Shown here one piece after another: positions 33,320-42,255 of a stretch of 64,000 nucleotides of DNA (the first letter of the stretch is position 1; every line of letters starts with the position of its first letter). The notes beneath the pieces are model-generated. The model had not been told where the DNA came from. It was given only the letters and a program-made list of their open reading frames with translations, and searched no databases. The position numbers were made by a program, and so were the translations under genes. The stretch covers positions 1-64,000 of the forward strand of contig CANNFR010000008.1 in assembly GCA_947503935.1 (NCBI GenBank). The letters are read 5' to 3'. The stretch is from an uncultured Paracoccaceae bacterium (GTDB taxonomy: Bacteria > Pseudomonadota > Alphaproteobacteria > Rhodobacterales > Rhodobacteraceae).

Positions 33320-35251
33320 GTGTCTGTTCTGTTGTGGATCATTGCCGGGATCGGCGTCATCGCCCTTCTCGCCGTGGGTGCTTTCTTCGGCGCGATCTTC
33401 ATCGACATGGGCAAGGAACTGAAAGGCGACCGACAGCATGCAAAGAAGATCTTTGAACATGGCAAGGTGGCGCTGACGGGCAAGTTTGCCGAGAATTACC
33501 CCACGCCGAAGAGCATGCTGTTGGACCGCAGCACAATTCCCTACGCAGACGAAGAAAGCTTTGGAACGGATGATCGCTATCTTCTGGCTCTGGCCGCCCC
33601 GTTCAATGCGCACAGATGCAAATCCACCATGAGTGTCGGGGGATATTTCGACCGCGTGAAGTACATCGACCCGGACCTTGGCCCCGTGAATGAGGACGAC
33701 AAGGAGATCTTGCGCAAATTCATCGTTGATTTTGAGCGGATCGAAAACGCTGCACATCTGACGGATATCCTTGAAAGCCGGCTTTTGCGCGAGATGAGTT
33801 ACGAGGTTTCACAGGTTCTTGCTTTGAATGGCCATGACACCGTCCCGGACGATATGGCCGCGCTATACGAAAAGGGCACGGTTGACGGGTATCAGCGGGG
33901 CATCGACAAACATCCGGAAAACACACCCGCACTTGATCTGCGGACCTACCGTTTGATCATGCTGATCCACTACGCCCGCATCGGGGCCACGCTGGAATGG
34001 ATCCCCGAACGCGAGGCATGGGCCCATATTCGGCGCATCGGGGTTGAGTTGCGCGCGCGCGTTTGCAGGTACGAGTCGTGGGAGCAGTATGGGGAGATGC
34101 TTCTGCAGTGCCACAGATACCTGATCGAGCAAAACTACGTCTCAAAAAGGCTCGCCAGTCAGCTGCGCTTCCTCAAATCCGAAAAGTGCAGCCCGTGGAA
34201 GAAGCTCTCGTTACATCACAGCGAGGCGCAGAAGGCTTATGCAAAAACAGTGCGGCCCCTGGAGCTCAAAATGCCGGAGCCCTTTGTGGCCAACACCGAC
34301 TTCGCAGAGCTTCGCGACGGCCGCTATCTTGACGCCGGGGACCGATTGATTGGTGCGGCCAATTGCGACGCGATTGTCGATCTTGTGCTCAGTGGCGACA
34401 TTCTGGACATACCCCAATCAACTCTCGACGATCTTGTCATTGCCAATCCGGATCATGCCGGCATTCATCTGCTGGCGGGACATCACGCCTCGGAAGCGGG
34501 GTTCAAAGCCCGTGGCGACAAGACGGCGAATTGGGTCAGCGAAGAGGCCTTTGCCACCCTGCAGGAACGCACGCAGCGCGCCTGCGATCTGGCCCGGCGC
34601 GGGTTTGAGCTTGCCCCCGACCATCATGGGTTCGTCGGCCTCGTGATCTCGGCGGTGGATCACACGGGGCGAATGGATGAGTATCAGGATCTGTCCCGGA
34701 AGGCGTTCGAGCTGGCCGGCACGACGCACATCGTTGACCTCGCGCTGCAGATGCAGTTGATGCGGCCGCTTCTGGAGAAATGGGGCGGGTCGGTCAACGC
34801 ATCCTTTGGCATGGCAGAAGACCGCATGGCGCGGAGCGAGAACCCATTGGCGGCTTTGCTCTATATCTACGCGGCCATCGAATATGTCAGCCTCGGCTCG
34901 ATGTGCGGCGGCTCGGATGACCGACACAAGGATTTCAGTGTTCGGGACGGTGTTCACAAAGCCGCCACCGATCTGTTGGTGATCAGCGACCCGCAGGACG
35001 CGCGAAGGGTGCGCAGATGGCTGACCTATTGGGCCTACGCTGCAGATGATCTTGATATGCTGCTCAGGATCGGCCCGTTCGACGGCAGTTTTTCGTTTGA
35101 TTCCGTGCCTTGGATCTATGTCGGCCCGACCAAGGCCCGCGTCCTGCTCGCTCTCTATCGTGACATCGCCACGGTGGCCGGTGATCGGGAGTGGTTGAGG
35201 CTGACAGGCTTCTACGAGGACACAGCCCGGCCGGATGGGCTACTTCAGTAG
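33320..35251 (+). CDS. Membrane-anchored DUF1266-like large protein, unknown function
   Basis: A 643-residue protein. Residues 2-30 are an N-terminal anchor (SVLLWIIAGIGVIALLAVGAFFGAIFI), followed by a cytoplasmic helical body. The section DLRTYRLIMLIHYARIGATLEWIPEREAWAHIRRIGVELRARVCRYESWEQYGEMLLQ at about 203-260 resembles DUF1266 (the pattern R-x6-A-R-x3...E-A-W...y-x-S-W-x-x-y-G). The C-terminal half looks like TPR-like helical repeats. No catalytic motif is seen. Start is GTG 33320 after AAGGAT. GC is lower and spacing larger than for the flanking genes, so it may be a later insertion between sufS and lpdA. Confidence 0.7.
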   Translation: MSVLLWIIAGIGVIALLAVGAFFGAIFIDMGKELKGDRQHAKKIFEHGKVALTGKFAENYPTPKSMLLDRSTIPYADEESFGTDDRYLLALAAPFNAHRCKSTMSVGGYFDRVKYIDPDLGPVNEDDKEILRKFIVDFERIENAAHLTDILESRLLREMSYEVSQVLALNGHDTVPDDMAALYEKGTVDGYQRGIDKHPENTPALDLRTYRLIMLIHYARIGATLEWIPEREAWAHIRRIGVELRARVCRYESWEQYGEMLLQCHRYLIEQNYVSKRLASQLRFLKSEKCSPWKKLSLHHSEAQKAYAKTVRPLELKMPEPFVANTDFAELRDGRYLDAGDRLIGAANCDAIVDLVLSGDILDIPQSTLDDLVIANPDHAGIHLLAGHHASEAGFKARGDKTANWVSEEAFATLQERTQRACDLARRGFELAPDHHGFVGLVISAVDHTGRMDEYQDLSRKAFELAGTTHIVDLALQMQLMRPLLEKWGGSVNASFGMAEDRMARSENPLAALLYIYAAIEYVSLGSMCGGSDDRHKDFSVRDGVHKAATDLLVISDPQDARRVRRWLTYWAYAADDLDMLLRIGPFDGSFSFDSVPWIYVGPTKARVLLALYRDIATVAGDREWLRLTGFYEDTARPDGLLQ

Positions 35252-35454
35252 TCTGGCGTAAGATTTTGTTTTGAAAAAGATTTTGTGTATCAAATCATTG
35301 TCACCCCAAGCCACGGCTTATCTCGGCCGGGATAGGCTTAAAACGGGATACCCCAACAAGGCAGCGCCATACCGATCAGGGCGGGTTGCTCCTGAGCATG
35401 GCGACCAGATGCGGTTGATGTCAAACACCCCTTTTCTTGCTGCGCCTTGGGGAA

Positions 35455-35472
35455 TAGTTTAATGCCAAACTA
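35455..35472. promoter_or_regulatory. Inverted repeat before lpdA
   Basis: TAGTTT-AATGCC-AAACTA is a perfect 6-bp inverted repeat with a 6-base spacer, 24 bases upstream of the lpdA start codon, in an otherwise featureless spacer. It could be a repressor site overlapping the promoter or leader. No regulator could be assigned. Confidence 0.4.
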
Positions 35473-35495
35473 ATTCAGCAACCGGAGGAACCCGC

Positions 35496-36893
35496 ATGGC
35501 CGCCAAAAGCTTCGACATGATCGTGATCGGCGCAGGGCCCGGCGGCTACGTGGCCGCGATCCGGGCGGCGCAGCTGGGGCTGAACGTGGTCTGCATCGAA
35601 CGCGAGCACCTGGGCGGCATTTGCCTGAACTGGGGCTGCATTCCGACCAAGGCGATGCTGAGGTCGTCGGAGGTGTTTCACTTGATGCACCGCGCCAAGG
35701 AATTCGGGCTGAAGGCCGAAGGGATCAGCTATGATCTGGATGCGGTCGTCAAGCGCTCACGCGCTGTGGCCAAGCAGCTGTCTGGGGGGATCGGGCATCT
35801 GTTCAAGAAGAACAAGGTGACGACGATCATGGGCGAGGCAAAGCTGGCCGGCAAGGGCAAGGTGACCGTCAAGACCCACAAGGGCACCGAAGATCTGACC
35901 GCGAAAGCCATCGTCGTGGCGACCGGCGCGCGGGCGCGCGAGTTACCGGGGCTTGAGGCCGATGGCGATCTGGTTTGGACCTACAAGCACGCGCTGGTGC
36001 CACCTCGGATGCCGAAAAAGCTTTTGGTGATAGGCTCGGGCGCCATTGGGATCGAATTCGCCAGCTTCTACAACACGCTCGGCTGCGAGACGACGGTGGT
36101 TGAGGTGATGGACCGGATCCTGCCGGTGGAAGACGCCGAGATCAGCGCGTTCGCCAAGAAGCAGTTCGTCAAGCAGGGCATGAAGATCCTCGAAAAGGCG
36201 GCGGTGAAGAAGCTGGACCGCGCGAAGGGTAAGGTGACGGCCCATATCGAGACCGGCGGCAAGGTCGAAACGCATGAGTTTGACACGGTGATCTCCGCCG
36301 TTGGCATCGTCGGCAACACAGAAGGCCTGGGGCTGGAAGAAGCGGGCGTCAAGATCGACCGGGCCCATGTGGTGACGGATGAGTATTGCCGCACTGGGGT
36401 CGAGGGCGTCTATGCCATCGGCGACATCGCAGGGGCGCCGTGGCTGGCGCACAAGGCCAGCCACGAGGGCGTGATGGTGGCCGAGCTGATCGCGGGCAAA
36501 AACGATGTGCATCCGATCAAGCCGGGCTCGATCGCGGGCTGCACGTATTGTCACCCTCAGGTCGCCAGCGTCGGTCTGACCGAGGCGAAGGCCAAGGAAG
36601 CCGGGCATGAGATCAAGGTCGGTCACTTCCCGTTCATCGGCAACGGCAAGGCGATCGCTTTGGGTGAGCCCGAAGGGATGGTGAAAACCGTCTTCGATGC
36701 CAAGACAGGCGAGCTTCTGGGTGCCCATATGGTCGGCGCCGAGGTGACCGAGCTGATCCAGGGCTATGTGGTTGGCCGCACGCTGGAGACGACCGAGGCC
36801 GAGCTAATGGAGACGGTCTTCCCGCATCCGACGCTCAGCGAAATGATGCATGAAAGCGTGCTCGACGCGTATGGGCGCGCAATACACTTTTAA
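35496..36893 (+). CDS. lpdA: Dihydrolipoyl dehydrogenase
   Basis: A 465-residue flavoprotein. FAD motif GAGPGG is at 12-17; the redox disulfide is Cys43-Cys48 in GGICLNWGCIPTKAM; NAD motif is VIGSGAIGIEF; the catalytic His-Glu pair is in FPHPTLSEMMHE near residue 444. It reoxidises the lipoyl groups of 2-oxo acid dehydrogenase complexes (pyruvate, 2-oxoglutarate, branched-chain) and the glycine cleavage system. No E1 or E2 genes are adjacent, so the complex it serves cannot be named. GGAGGAA precedes ATG 35496. Three hairpins follow the stop. Confidence 0.96.
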   Translation: MAAKSFDMIVIGAGPGGYVAAIRAAQLGLNVVCIEREHLGGICLNWGCIPTKAMLRSSEVFHLMHRAKEFGLKAEGISYDLDAVVKRSRAVAKQLSGGIGHLFKKNKVTTIMGEAKLAGKGKVTVKTHKGTEDLTAKAIVVATGARARELPGLEADGDLVWTYKHALVPPRMPKKLLVIGSGAIGIEFASFYNTLGCETTVVEVMDRILPVEDAEISAFAKKQFVKQGMKILEKAAVKKLDRAKGKVTAHIETGGKVETHEFDTVISAVGIVGNTEGLGLEEAGVKIDRAHVVTDEYCRTGVEGVYAIGDIAGAPWLAHKASHEGVMVAELIAGKNDVHPIKPGSIAGCTYCHPQVASVGLTEAKAKEAGHEIKVGHFPFIGNGKAIALGEPEGMVKTVFDAKTGELLGAHMVGAEVTELIQGYVVGRTLETTEAELMETVFPHPTLSEMMHESVLDAYGRAIHF

Positions 36894-36900
36894 GCGCATC

Positions 36901-36997
36901 GATCTTTGTGCGAAAGATCCGGAGACGGAGGCGCGATTTTTCTGCGAAAAATCGGGGTGGTGCGGTGCGGAACGGCCTGATCCTTCGCAGAAGGATC
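36901..36997. repeat. Three hairpins with a common loop after lpdA
   Basis: GATCTTT-GTGCG-AAAGATC (36901-36919), CGATTTTT-CTGCG-AAAAATCG (36934-36954) and GATCCTT-CGCAG-AAGGATC (36979-36997) are perfect hairpins. Loop 3 is the reverse complement of loop 2, and loop 1 differs from loop 2 at one base, so the third is inverted. The stems differ but stay paired. They lie between lpdA and the convergent membrane-protein gene and may jointly act as a bidirectional transcript end or a dispersed element. Confidence 0.75.
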
Positions 36998-37005
36998 GTC
37001 ATCGT

Positions 37006-37455
37006 TCAGCTGAAACCGATCATCCGGTCCGAGATCAAGATGGCGGGCCATAGCGCCAGCGACAGTATCGCCGCAAGGCGCTGGCGGGCGGGCGTCAGAT
37101 TTGTCAGCCGAAAATGCAAACCGGCGTTCAAGACTGCCGCGCCGAGGAGCGCCATTTTCGTGCGAAACCAACCGTTTTGAGCGTAGTCAGTCGCTTGTAC
37201 CAGAAAGAGAAGCATCCCGCATGCGATGGCCAGACAGGCGCCCGTAATCGCAAAAGGACGAAGGAGAGCGATGGTATCGGCGATGATCGGGCTTTGCTTG
37301 GCGCGCAGCAGGCGCATATCCATCGGGATGACGGCGCCGACGAGTAGCGCAATACCCAGGATATGCCCGGCATTGACTAACGGATAGGTCCAGCGCGACA
37401 CCCGCAAATGGTGCGCCAGCGCTGTGGCCTCAAGCGCCGCAAAAAACTCGATCAC
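37006..37455 (-). CDS. DUF6644-like membrane protein
   Basis: A 149-residue protein with four predicted spans: TYPLVNAGHILGIALLVGAVIPMDMRL, IALLRPFAITGACLAIACGMLLFL, MALLGAAVLNAGLHF and LAAILSLALWPAILISDRMI. The histidine in VNAGHILG and the arrangement resemble DUF2214/DUF6644 membrane proteins, which are suggested to be haem-b-binding; this is from memory. It overlaps by four bases the end of the secreted protein upstream (37452), so the two are a unit. Function unknown. Confidence 0.75.
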   Translation of the reverse strand: MIEFFAALEATALAHHLRVSRWTYPLVNAGHILGIALLVGAVIPMDMRLLRAKQSPIIADTIALLRPFAITGACLAIACGMLLFLVQATDYAQNGWFRTKMALLGAAVLNAGLHFRLTNLTPARQRLAAILSLALWPAILISDRMIGFS

Positions 37456-37820
37456 GAACGATCGGGATAGAGGTCGTGCAAGGTGCCGCCGATCACGATC
37501 CGTTCGGCCTTCATCGTCAGGGTCTCGGGATCAGCGGCGCGGTGGCCACGGGCTGTGATCTCGGTGCCCGGCGCCAGCATCGCATCGGTCAGGCCCGCGT
37601 TCTCGTTTCGCCATGGTTGACCGACTTCCACCGTCCAGACCTCGTCATTCACCTCGACCGTCAGCAGCCCGTGCGGGTTGCCAAGCTGGGCGGCGGTGAT
37701 CACACCGGTCAGTTCAAACTCGCCACTATCGGTCCAGCGCCAGCCGTGGTGGGCGAGGGCGGGGACTGCGATGGTGGCGGCCAAGGACGCCAGGATCAGG
37801 CGGCGGGTCGGGTGGGGCAT
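37452..37820 (-). CDS. DUF6152-like exported protein
   Basis: A 122-residue protein. The start MPHPTRRLILASLAATIAVPALA is a signal peptide with RR before the hydrophobic core, possibly Tat-type. The mature region AHHGWRWTDSGEFELTGVITAAQLGNPHGLLTVEVNDEVWTVEVGQPWRNENAG is the DUF6152 pattern with its leading histidines. It acts in the periplasm in an unknown process; the frequent pairing with a DUF2214/DUF6644 membrane protein, as here, suggests a common function. ATG 37820 was preferred over a frame start at 37880 because of the signal peptide. Confidence 0.78.
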   Translation of the reverse strand: MPHPTRRLILASLAATIAVPALAHHGWRWTDSGEFELTGVITAAQLGNPHGLLTVEVNDEVWTVEVGQPWRNENAGLTDAMLAPGTEITARGHRAADPETLTMKAERIVIGGTLHDLYPDRS

Positions 37821-37883
37821 GGAGGACGCTCCTGTTGTTTGGGCCTCAGGCACAGGTAGGGCGGTCGCCCATACACGCAAGGT

Positions 37884-38702
37884 TTACGCCATGACGCGCT
37901 GACCCCAGACCTGGACGCAGGTGATCGAGGTGAAAGTGGTGTCGGGAAGGGCCAGATGGGCGCGACATTGCGCCAGAAGATCGTCAAGCGCGGCGTCGGT
38001 GATGCGCCCTTGCGCGACAAGGCCAGACCGCAGAGATTCAACCGTTGCGGGCAAGTAGTCCTGCCAGGCATCGCCCGCGCGGGTGCCAACCAGGCGCGGC
38101 CGGTACTGCACGTCTTGAAACCCGGCCTGGCGCAGCATCCGGTAGAGCTGTTGCGCGACGGGGTCGTCGCTGTCATGGCCCGGAAAGGCGCTTGCGAAAA
38201 GCTCTGCCAACTGCGCCCAGGCGGGATGCGGCGGGTAGCAGCGCAGGGTTGGAAAGTCAGCCTCTTGCATGGCCAGCGTGCCGCCTGGCTTTAGAAGGCG
38301 CCGCGCTTCGGCGATCAGCCGCCCGGGCTGGCCCGCCGTTGAGGCGAGAAAGCGGATATGGACCAGGTCGAAGGACCCGTCGGGCAGACCGGTTGCATAG
38401 GCGTCGCCCTGAATATAGCGCACCTCCGCCGGGCCCCAGCAGCGCGCAATGTCCAGAAATTCGGCGTCGGCATCAAGGCCGGTCACCGAACCGCTGGGCA
38501 CCACGCGGCCGGCTAGCATATCGGTTATTCCGCCCGGTCCGCAGGCCAGATCGAGGCAGTGCCAGCCCGGCCCGACACCAATCGCGTCCAGCATCGCGCC
38601 GGTATCCGGTGCCCAGGCGTCGCTTTGGTGCCGGAGCCGGTCAACTTCACCCGCCCGCCGCTCAATCGGATAGGCACCGGAAGGGAGTGCCGCGTTGGTC
38701 AT
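37884..38702 (-). CDS. Class I SAM-dependent methyltransferase
   Basis: A 272-residue methyltransferase: motif I CLDLACGPGGITDMLA at about 48-63, motif II with VTGLDADAEFLDIAR, and DLVHIRFLASTAGQPGRLIAEARRLLKPGGTLAMQEADFP. The fold is that of UbiE/Methyltransf_11/25 proteins; the substrate is not predictable. ATG 38702 (MTNAALPSGAYPIERR) was selected in a longer frame (to 38792). It stands alone between the DUF6152 gene and gpt. Confidence 0.85.
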   Translation of the reverse strand: MTNAALPSGAYPIERRAGEVDRLRHQSDAWAPDTGAMLDAIGVGPGWHCLDLACGPGGITDMLAGRVVPSGSVTGLDADAEFLDIARCWGPAEVRYIQGDAYATGLPDGSFDLVHIRFLASTAGQPGRLIAEARRLLKPGGTLAMQEADFPTLRCYPPHPAWAQLAELFASAFPGHDSDDPVAQQLYRMLRQAGFQDVQYRPRLVGTRAGDAWQDYLPATVESLRSGLVAQGRITDAALDDLLAQCRAHLALPDTTFTSITCVQVWGQRVMA

Positions 38703-38859
38703 GCCGCCTCGCTGTCTTGTCAGAGCAAGTATCCCGAAATCGGGCGCTGATACAACCATGGGCTGTATTGGCGAGCGGCAGCTCGGTGACAACTGGCCCT
38801 TAACTCGCGCCGTCCCGGTGACCTCTTGCGGCGTTGGCGAATGTGGCGACGCCTAACGC

Positions 38860-38891
38860 GCGACGGGCCGCGGGCCCGTCGCGTCTTTTCT
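38860..38891 (+). terminator. Hairpin between methyltransferase and gpt
   Basis: GCGACGGGCC (38860-38869), loop GCG, GGCCCGTCGC (38873-38882) is a perfect 10-bp stem followed on the plus strand by GTCTTTTCTC. The flanking genes are on the minus strand, so the T-run lies on the wrong side for gpt; it may still limit readthrough. Confidence 0.4.
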
Positions 38892-39394
38892 CAATCCGTG
38901 CCTCGGTAAGGTTCGACGTATTGCAGCGCCATGTCCCACGGAAAGAAGATCCAGGTGTCCTGGCTGACCTCGGTGATGAACGTGTCCACCATCGGCCGGC
39001 CCGAGGGCTTGGCATAGACGGTTGCGAAATGTGCCTTGGGATACAGCCTGCGGACCACTTCCAGCGTCTTGCCGGTATCGACCAGATCGTCGACCACCAG
39101 AATGCCGGTCCCGTCGCCCATGATCTTGTCCTGCGGCGCCTTGATCACCTTCGGTTCGGCCTGTTCCTGATGGTTGTAGGACTTGATCGAGATCGTATCG
39201 ACAGTGCGAATGTCCAGCTCTCGGCTGACGATCATCGCAGGCGCCATGCCGCCCCGGGTGATCGCCACCACAGCGCGCCAGGCGCCGTCATCGGGGCCCT
39301 GCTTGTCCAACCGCCAGGCCAGCGCCCGGCTGTCGCGATGCAACTGGTCCCAACTGACGTGAAACCCCTTTTCGTGCGGCAGGCGGTCGGTCAT
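38891..39394 (-). CDS. gpt: Xanthine-guanine phosphoribosyltransferase
   Basis: A 167-residue purine salvage enzyme. It begins [28 protein letters not shown], close to E. coli Gpt, with the PRPP-binding motif [18 protein letters not shown] near residues 86-103 and a C-terminal [13 protein letters not shown]. It converts guanine and xanthine to the nucleotides. It is third in the fabI-lysE-gpt cluster, 11 bases after the LysE gene. Confidence 0.93.
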   Translation of the reverse strand: MTDRLPHEKGFHVSWDQLHRDSRALAWRLDKQGPDDGAWRAVVAITRGGMAPAMIVSRELDIRTVDTISIKSYNHQEQAEPKVIKAPQDKIMGDGTGILVVDDLVDTGKTLEVVRRLYPKAHFATVYAKPSGRPMVDTFITEVSQDTWIFFPWDMALQYVEPYRGTD

Positions 39395-39405
39395 CGGGCG
39401 TCTCC

Positions 39406-40020
39406 TCAGGTCACGGCGATCTTGACGCCAAAGGCTGCGATCAGGCCACCAAAGGCGCGGTCAACCCAGCGTTTGCCACGGGCATAAACCGCGCGCACAT
39501 GCCGGGTCGAGAAGAGTTGGCCGACCAGCATGTACCACAGCGTCTCATTCGCGAAAATCACCACCAGCAGCAAGATGAGGGCCTGCCAGCCCACATCGGG
39601 CGGCACCAGGCCCACGAAAACCGCGCCGAAGAACACGGCGGGCTTGGGATTGGCCAACTGCGTGATCACCCCCAGCCGCAGCGCCGACAGGGCCGAGCGG
39701 GGCGTTGCGCCCTCGGTCACCTCAGGCAGCGGGTCACTGGCATGGCGCCAGGTCATGATCGCGATCCAGATCAGAAAGGCGGCGCCGACGATCTTGAGCG
39801 TCGTGAACAGCCAAGGCGCGATCTGAAACAGGACAGCCAGCCCGAAGAGGGCCGCGAGCGCCCAGATCACCGCGCCGAGGCCAAACCCCACGGCCAGCGA
39901 GGCGGCCACCCGAAACCCCTCGGAGGCCGCGGTGCGGACGGCGACAACGAAGGACGGGCCGGGGCTGATGGCCGCCATGAGGTGGATAAAGACGATCGAG
40001 GCGAAGACCGCAAAGGTCAC
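39406..40020 (-). CDS. LysE-family amino acid exporter
   Basis: A 204-residue membrane protein with six hydrophobic segments and the RhtB/LysE signature [40 protein letters not shown] near the N-terminus, plus [14 protein letters not shown]. It probably exports an amino acid or homoserine lactone-like compound. Its start overlaps fabI by four bases. Confidence 0.9.
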   Translation of the reverse strand: MTFAVFASIVFIHLMAAISPGPSFVVAVRTAASEGFRVAASLAVGFGLGAVIWALAALFGLAVLFQIAPWLFTTLKIVGAAFLIWIAIMTWRHASDPLPEVTEGATPRSALSALRLGVITQLANPKPAVFFGAVFVGLVPPDVGWQALILLLVVIFANETLWYMLVGQLFSTRHVRAVYARGKRWVDRAFGGLIAAFGVKIAVT

Positions 40021-40847
40021 AGGCCGTCGCCTTTACGACCGACGGTAGCGTCGATATCGGGTGCGTCCACAGCCTTCATGCCGACGATATGATAGCCGCT
40101 ATCCACATGATGCGTCTCGCCCGTCACCCCTGATCCCAGATCGGACAAGAGGTAGAGCGCGGATTTGCCCACATCTTCCTGCGTGACGTTCCGGCGGAGC
40201 GGCGAGTTCAGCTCATTCCACTTCAGGATATAGCGGAAATCGCCGATGCCGCTGGCTGCCAGCGTCTTGATCGGCCCGGCCGAGATCGCGTTGCAGCGGA
40301 TCCCGTCCTTGCCCAGATCCTCGGCGATGTAGCGGACGCTGGCCTCCAACGCCGACTTGGCCACGCCCATCACGTTGTAATGCGGCATGACGCGTTCGGC
40401 ACCGTAATAGGTCAGCGTCAGAAGGCTGCCGCCATCGGGCATCATCGCCGCGGCCCGCTGGCAGACGGCGGTGAAGGAATAGACCGAGATATCCATCGTC
40501 ATGCGGAAATTCTCGGGGCTGGTATCGACGTAACGGCCCCGAAGCTCGTTTTTATCCGAAAAACCAATGGCGTGGACGACGAAGTCAAGCTTGCCCCAGG
40601 CGCCATGCAATTGCCCGAAGGCGGCGTCCAGCGAGGCCGCGTCGGAGACGTCGCAATCGATCAGCTGGGTCACCCCCAGCGAGGCGCCCAAGGGCTCGGC
40701 CCGCTTGCGAAACGCATCTCCCTGGTAAGACAGGGCCAGCTCGGCCCCCGCGTCGTGGAGCGCCTTGGCAATACCCCATGCGATTGACTTATCGTTTGCC
40801 AGCCCCATGATCAGGCCACGTTTGCCCGCCATCAATCCCGTTGTCAT
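40017..40847 (-). CDS. fabI: Enoyl-[acyl-carrier-protein] reductase (NADH)
   Basis: A 276-residue FabI, the last reductive step of fatty acid elongation. The nucleotide motif is GLIMGLANDKSIAWGIA at 11-27, and the catalytic pair Y157-x6-K164 is in MPHYNVMGVAKSALEAS, with the distinctive FabI spacing. It leads the cluster fabI-lysE-gpt. Divergent from pdxH over a 145-base region. A functional copy implies sensitivity of this pathway to FabI inhibitors is a property of the family. Confidence 0.95.
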   Translation of the reverse strand: MTTGLMAGKRGLIMGLANDKSIAWGIAKALHDAGAELALSYQGDAFRKRAEPLGASLGVTQLIDCDVSDAASLDAAFGQLHGAWGKLDFVVHAIGFSDKNELRGRYVDTSPENFRMTMDISVYSFTAVCQRAAAMMPDGGSLLTLTYYGAERVMPHYNVMGVAKSALEASVRYIAEDLGKDGIRCNAISAGPIKTLAASGIGDFRYILKWNELNSPLRRNVTQEDVGKSALYLLSDLGSGVTGETHHVDSGYHIVGMKAVDAPDIDATVGRKGDGL

Positions 40848-40992
40848 GCTGTCCCGCCCGTTATGCTGCGTCTTTGATTTCGGGTTTAGGCGATTGCGTC
40901 AGGTGCTTCAAGACTGGCCCGTTTGACCGAAACGGGATGTTGCGGCGACCCGCGGATGCCTGTAGGTCGCATGGCAAAGGAGATAGGACAAC

Positions 40993-41598
40993 ATGGCTGA
41001 CCGAACGGGACACTTCGCCGGGGACGACCCGTTTGCCATCGCGCGCGATTGGCTGGCCACCGCCGCCGGGAAAGAGCCGAACGACCCCGACGCGATCGCG
41101 CTTGCCACCGTGGATGCCGACGGGTTGCCCAATGTGCGCATGGTCCTGCTGCGCGAGATCGAGGCGGACTGGTTCGTGTTCTATACAAACTACAATTCTC
41201 GCAAAGCGCACGAAATTGACGTTAACGGAAAGGCGGCTTTCGTGCTACACTGGAAGTCCATTCGTCGACAGATCCGGGTGAGGGGCCTTGTCGAAAAGGA
41301 GGATGGCGAAAAAGCAGATACCTACTTCGCCTCGCGGTCACTGAAAAGCCGCTTGGGCGCTTGGGCTTCGAAGCAGTCGGAACCGCTCGCCTCGCGCGCG
41401 GCACTTCTGGCTGAGGTGGCGCGGGTGACAGCCGTGCATGGGACATCTCCCGAACGCCCGCCTTTCTGGGGCGGATTTCGCATACGACCGCTTGAGATTG
41501 AGTTCTGGGCGGATGGCGATTTCCGTTTGCACGACCGCTTCCGCTGGCGGCGCGAAACCATGGGTGACCCATGGCAAATCAGCCGCTTGAATCCATGA
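40993..41598 (+). CDS. pdxH: Pyridoxamine 5'-phosphate oxidase
   Basis: A 201-residue FMN enzyme that makes PLP. It has [22 protein letters not shown] (FMN-phosphate site), [27 protein letters not shown] and the C-terminal [20 protein letters not shown], which closes the active site. Full length for the family. A near-perfect hairpin CATTCACG-CTT-CGTGAATG (41599-41617) follows the stop but has no T-run. Confidence 0.95.
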   Translation: MADRTGHFAGDDPFAIARDWLATAAGKEPNDPDAIALATVDADGLPNVRMVLLREIEADWFVFYTNYNSRKAHEIDVNGKAAFVLHWKSIRRQIRVRGLVEKEDGEKADTYFASRSLKSRLGAWASKQSEPLASRAALLAEVARVTAVHGTSPERPPFWGGFRIRPLEIEFWADGDFRLHDRFRWRRETMGDPWQISRLNP

Positions 41599-41711
41599 CA
41601 TTCACGCTTCGTGAATGGCAAGGCCTTGGCTTTATGGGGAAATTTTCCGCTTGCATCCGTTAACGGTTGCCTTGAGATATAGAGCCACAGAATTGGGATA
41701 ACGGTGCCGTC

Positions 41712-42251
41712 TTGGCCAACGATCAAACAGATACACAGCGCGCATCCGTGCGCGGCAAGGTGAAATGGTTCGACCCCTCGAAAGGCTTTGGATTCATCCT
41801 GGCTGATGAAGGCGGGCCGGATATTTTGCTTCACGCTAATGTCTTGCGGAATTTCGGCCAGAGCTCGGTTGCCGAGGATGCTTTGATCGATGTTGTTGTG
41901 CAGGAGACGCCGCGCGGACGTCAGGCGCTGGAAGTGCTGAAGATCGAGCCGCCGCTTTCGGGTTCGCCAGCGGGGCTCGAAGACATCGAGGTGCTGGATG
42001 CCGAGGCGCTGGCCGCAATCCCGCTGGTGGCGGCGCGGATCAAATGGTTCGACAAGGCCAAGGGGTTCGGCTTTGCCAACGTGTTCGGCCGCTCGGAAGA
42101 CGTGTTCATTCATGTCGAGGTCCTGCGCCGCTCGGGGTTTGCCGATCTGCAGCCGGGCGAGGCGGTCAGTCTGAAGGTGATCGACGGCCAGCGCGGACGC
42201 CTGGCCACACTCGTGGCCGCCTGGGATGCCGCACCGCGCCAGGACGACTAG
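41712..42251 (+). CDS. Double cold-shock-domain protein
   Basis: A 179-residue protein with two CSD domains: RGKVKWFDPSKGFGFILADEG at residues about 14-34 and RIKWFDKAKGFGFANVFGRSEDVFIHVE in the second half (about 106-133). Each carries the RNP-1 motif (KGFGF) and in the second the RNP-2 VFIHV. The two are joined by an acidic linker. These alphaproteobacterial double-CSD proteins bind single-stranded nucleic acid, influencing transcription or translation. Start is TTG 41712, as no other start codon lies nearby in frame. A DUF192 gene begins four bases after its stop. Confidence 0.88.
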   Translation: MANDQTDTQRASVRGKVKWFDPSKGFGFILADEGGPDILLHANVLRNFGQSSVAEDALIDVVVQETPRGRQALEVLKIEPPLSGSPAGLEDIEVLDAEALAAIPLVAARIKWFDKAKGFGFANVFGRSEDVFIHVEVLRRSGFADLQPGEAVSLKVIDGQRGRLATLVAAWDAAPRQDD

Positions 42252-42255
42252 CTTC

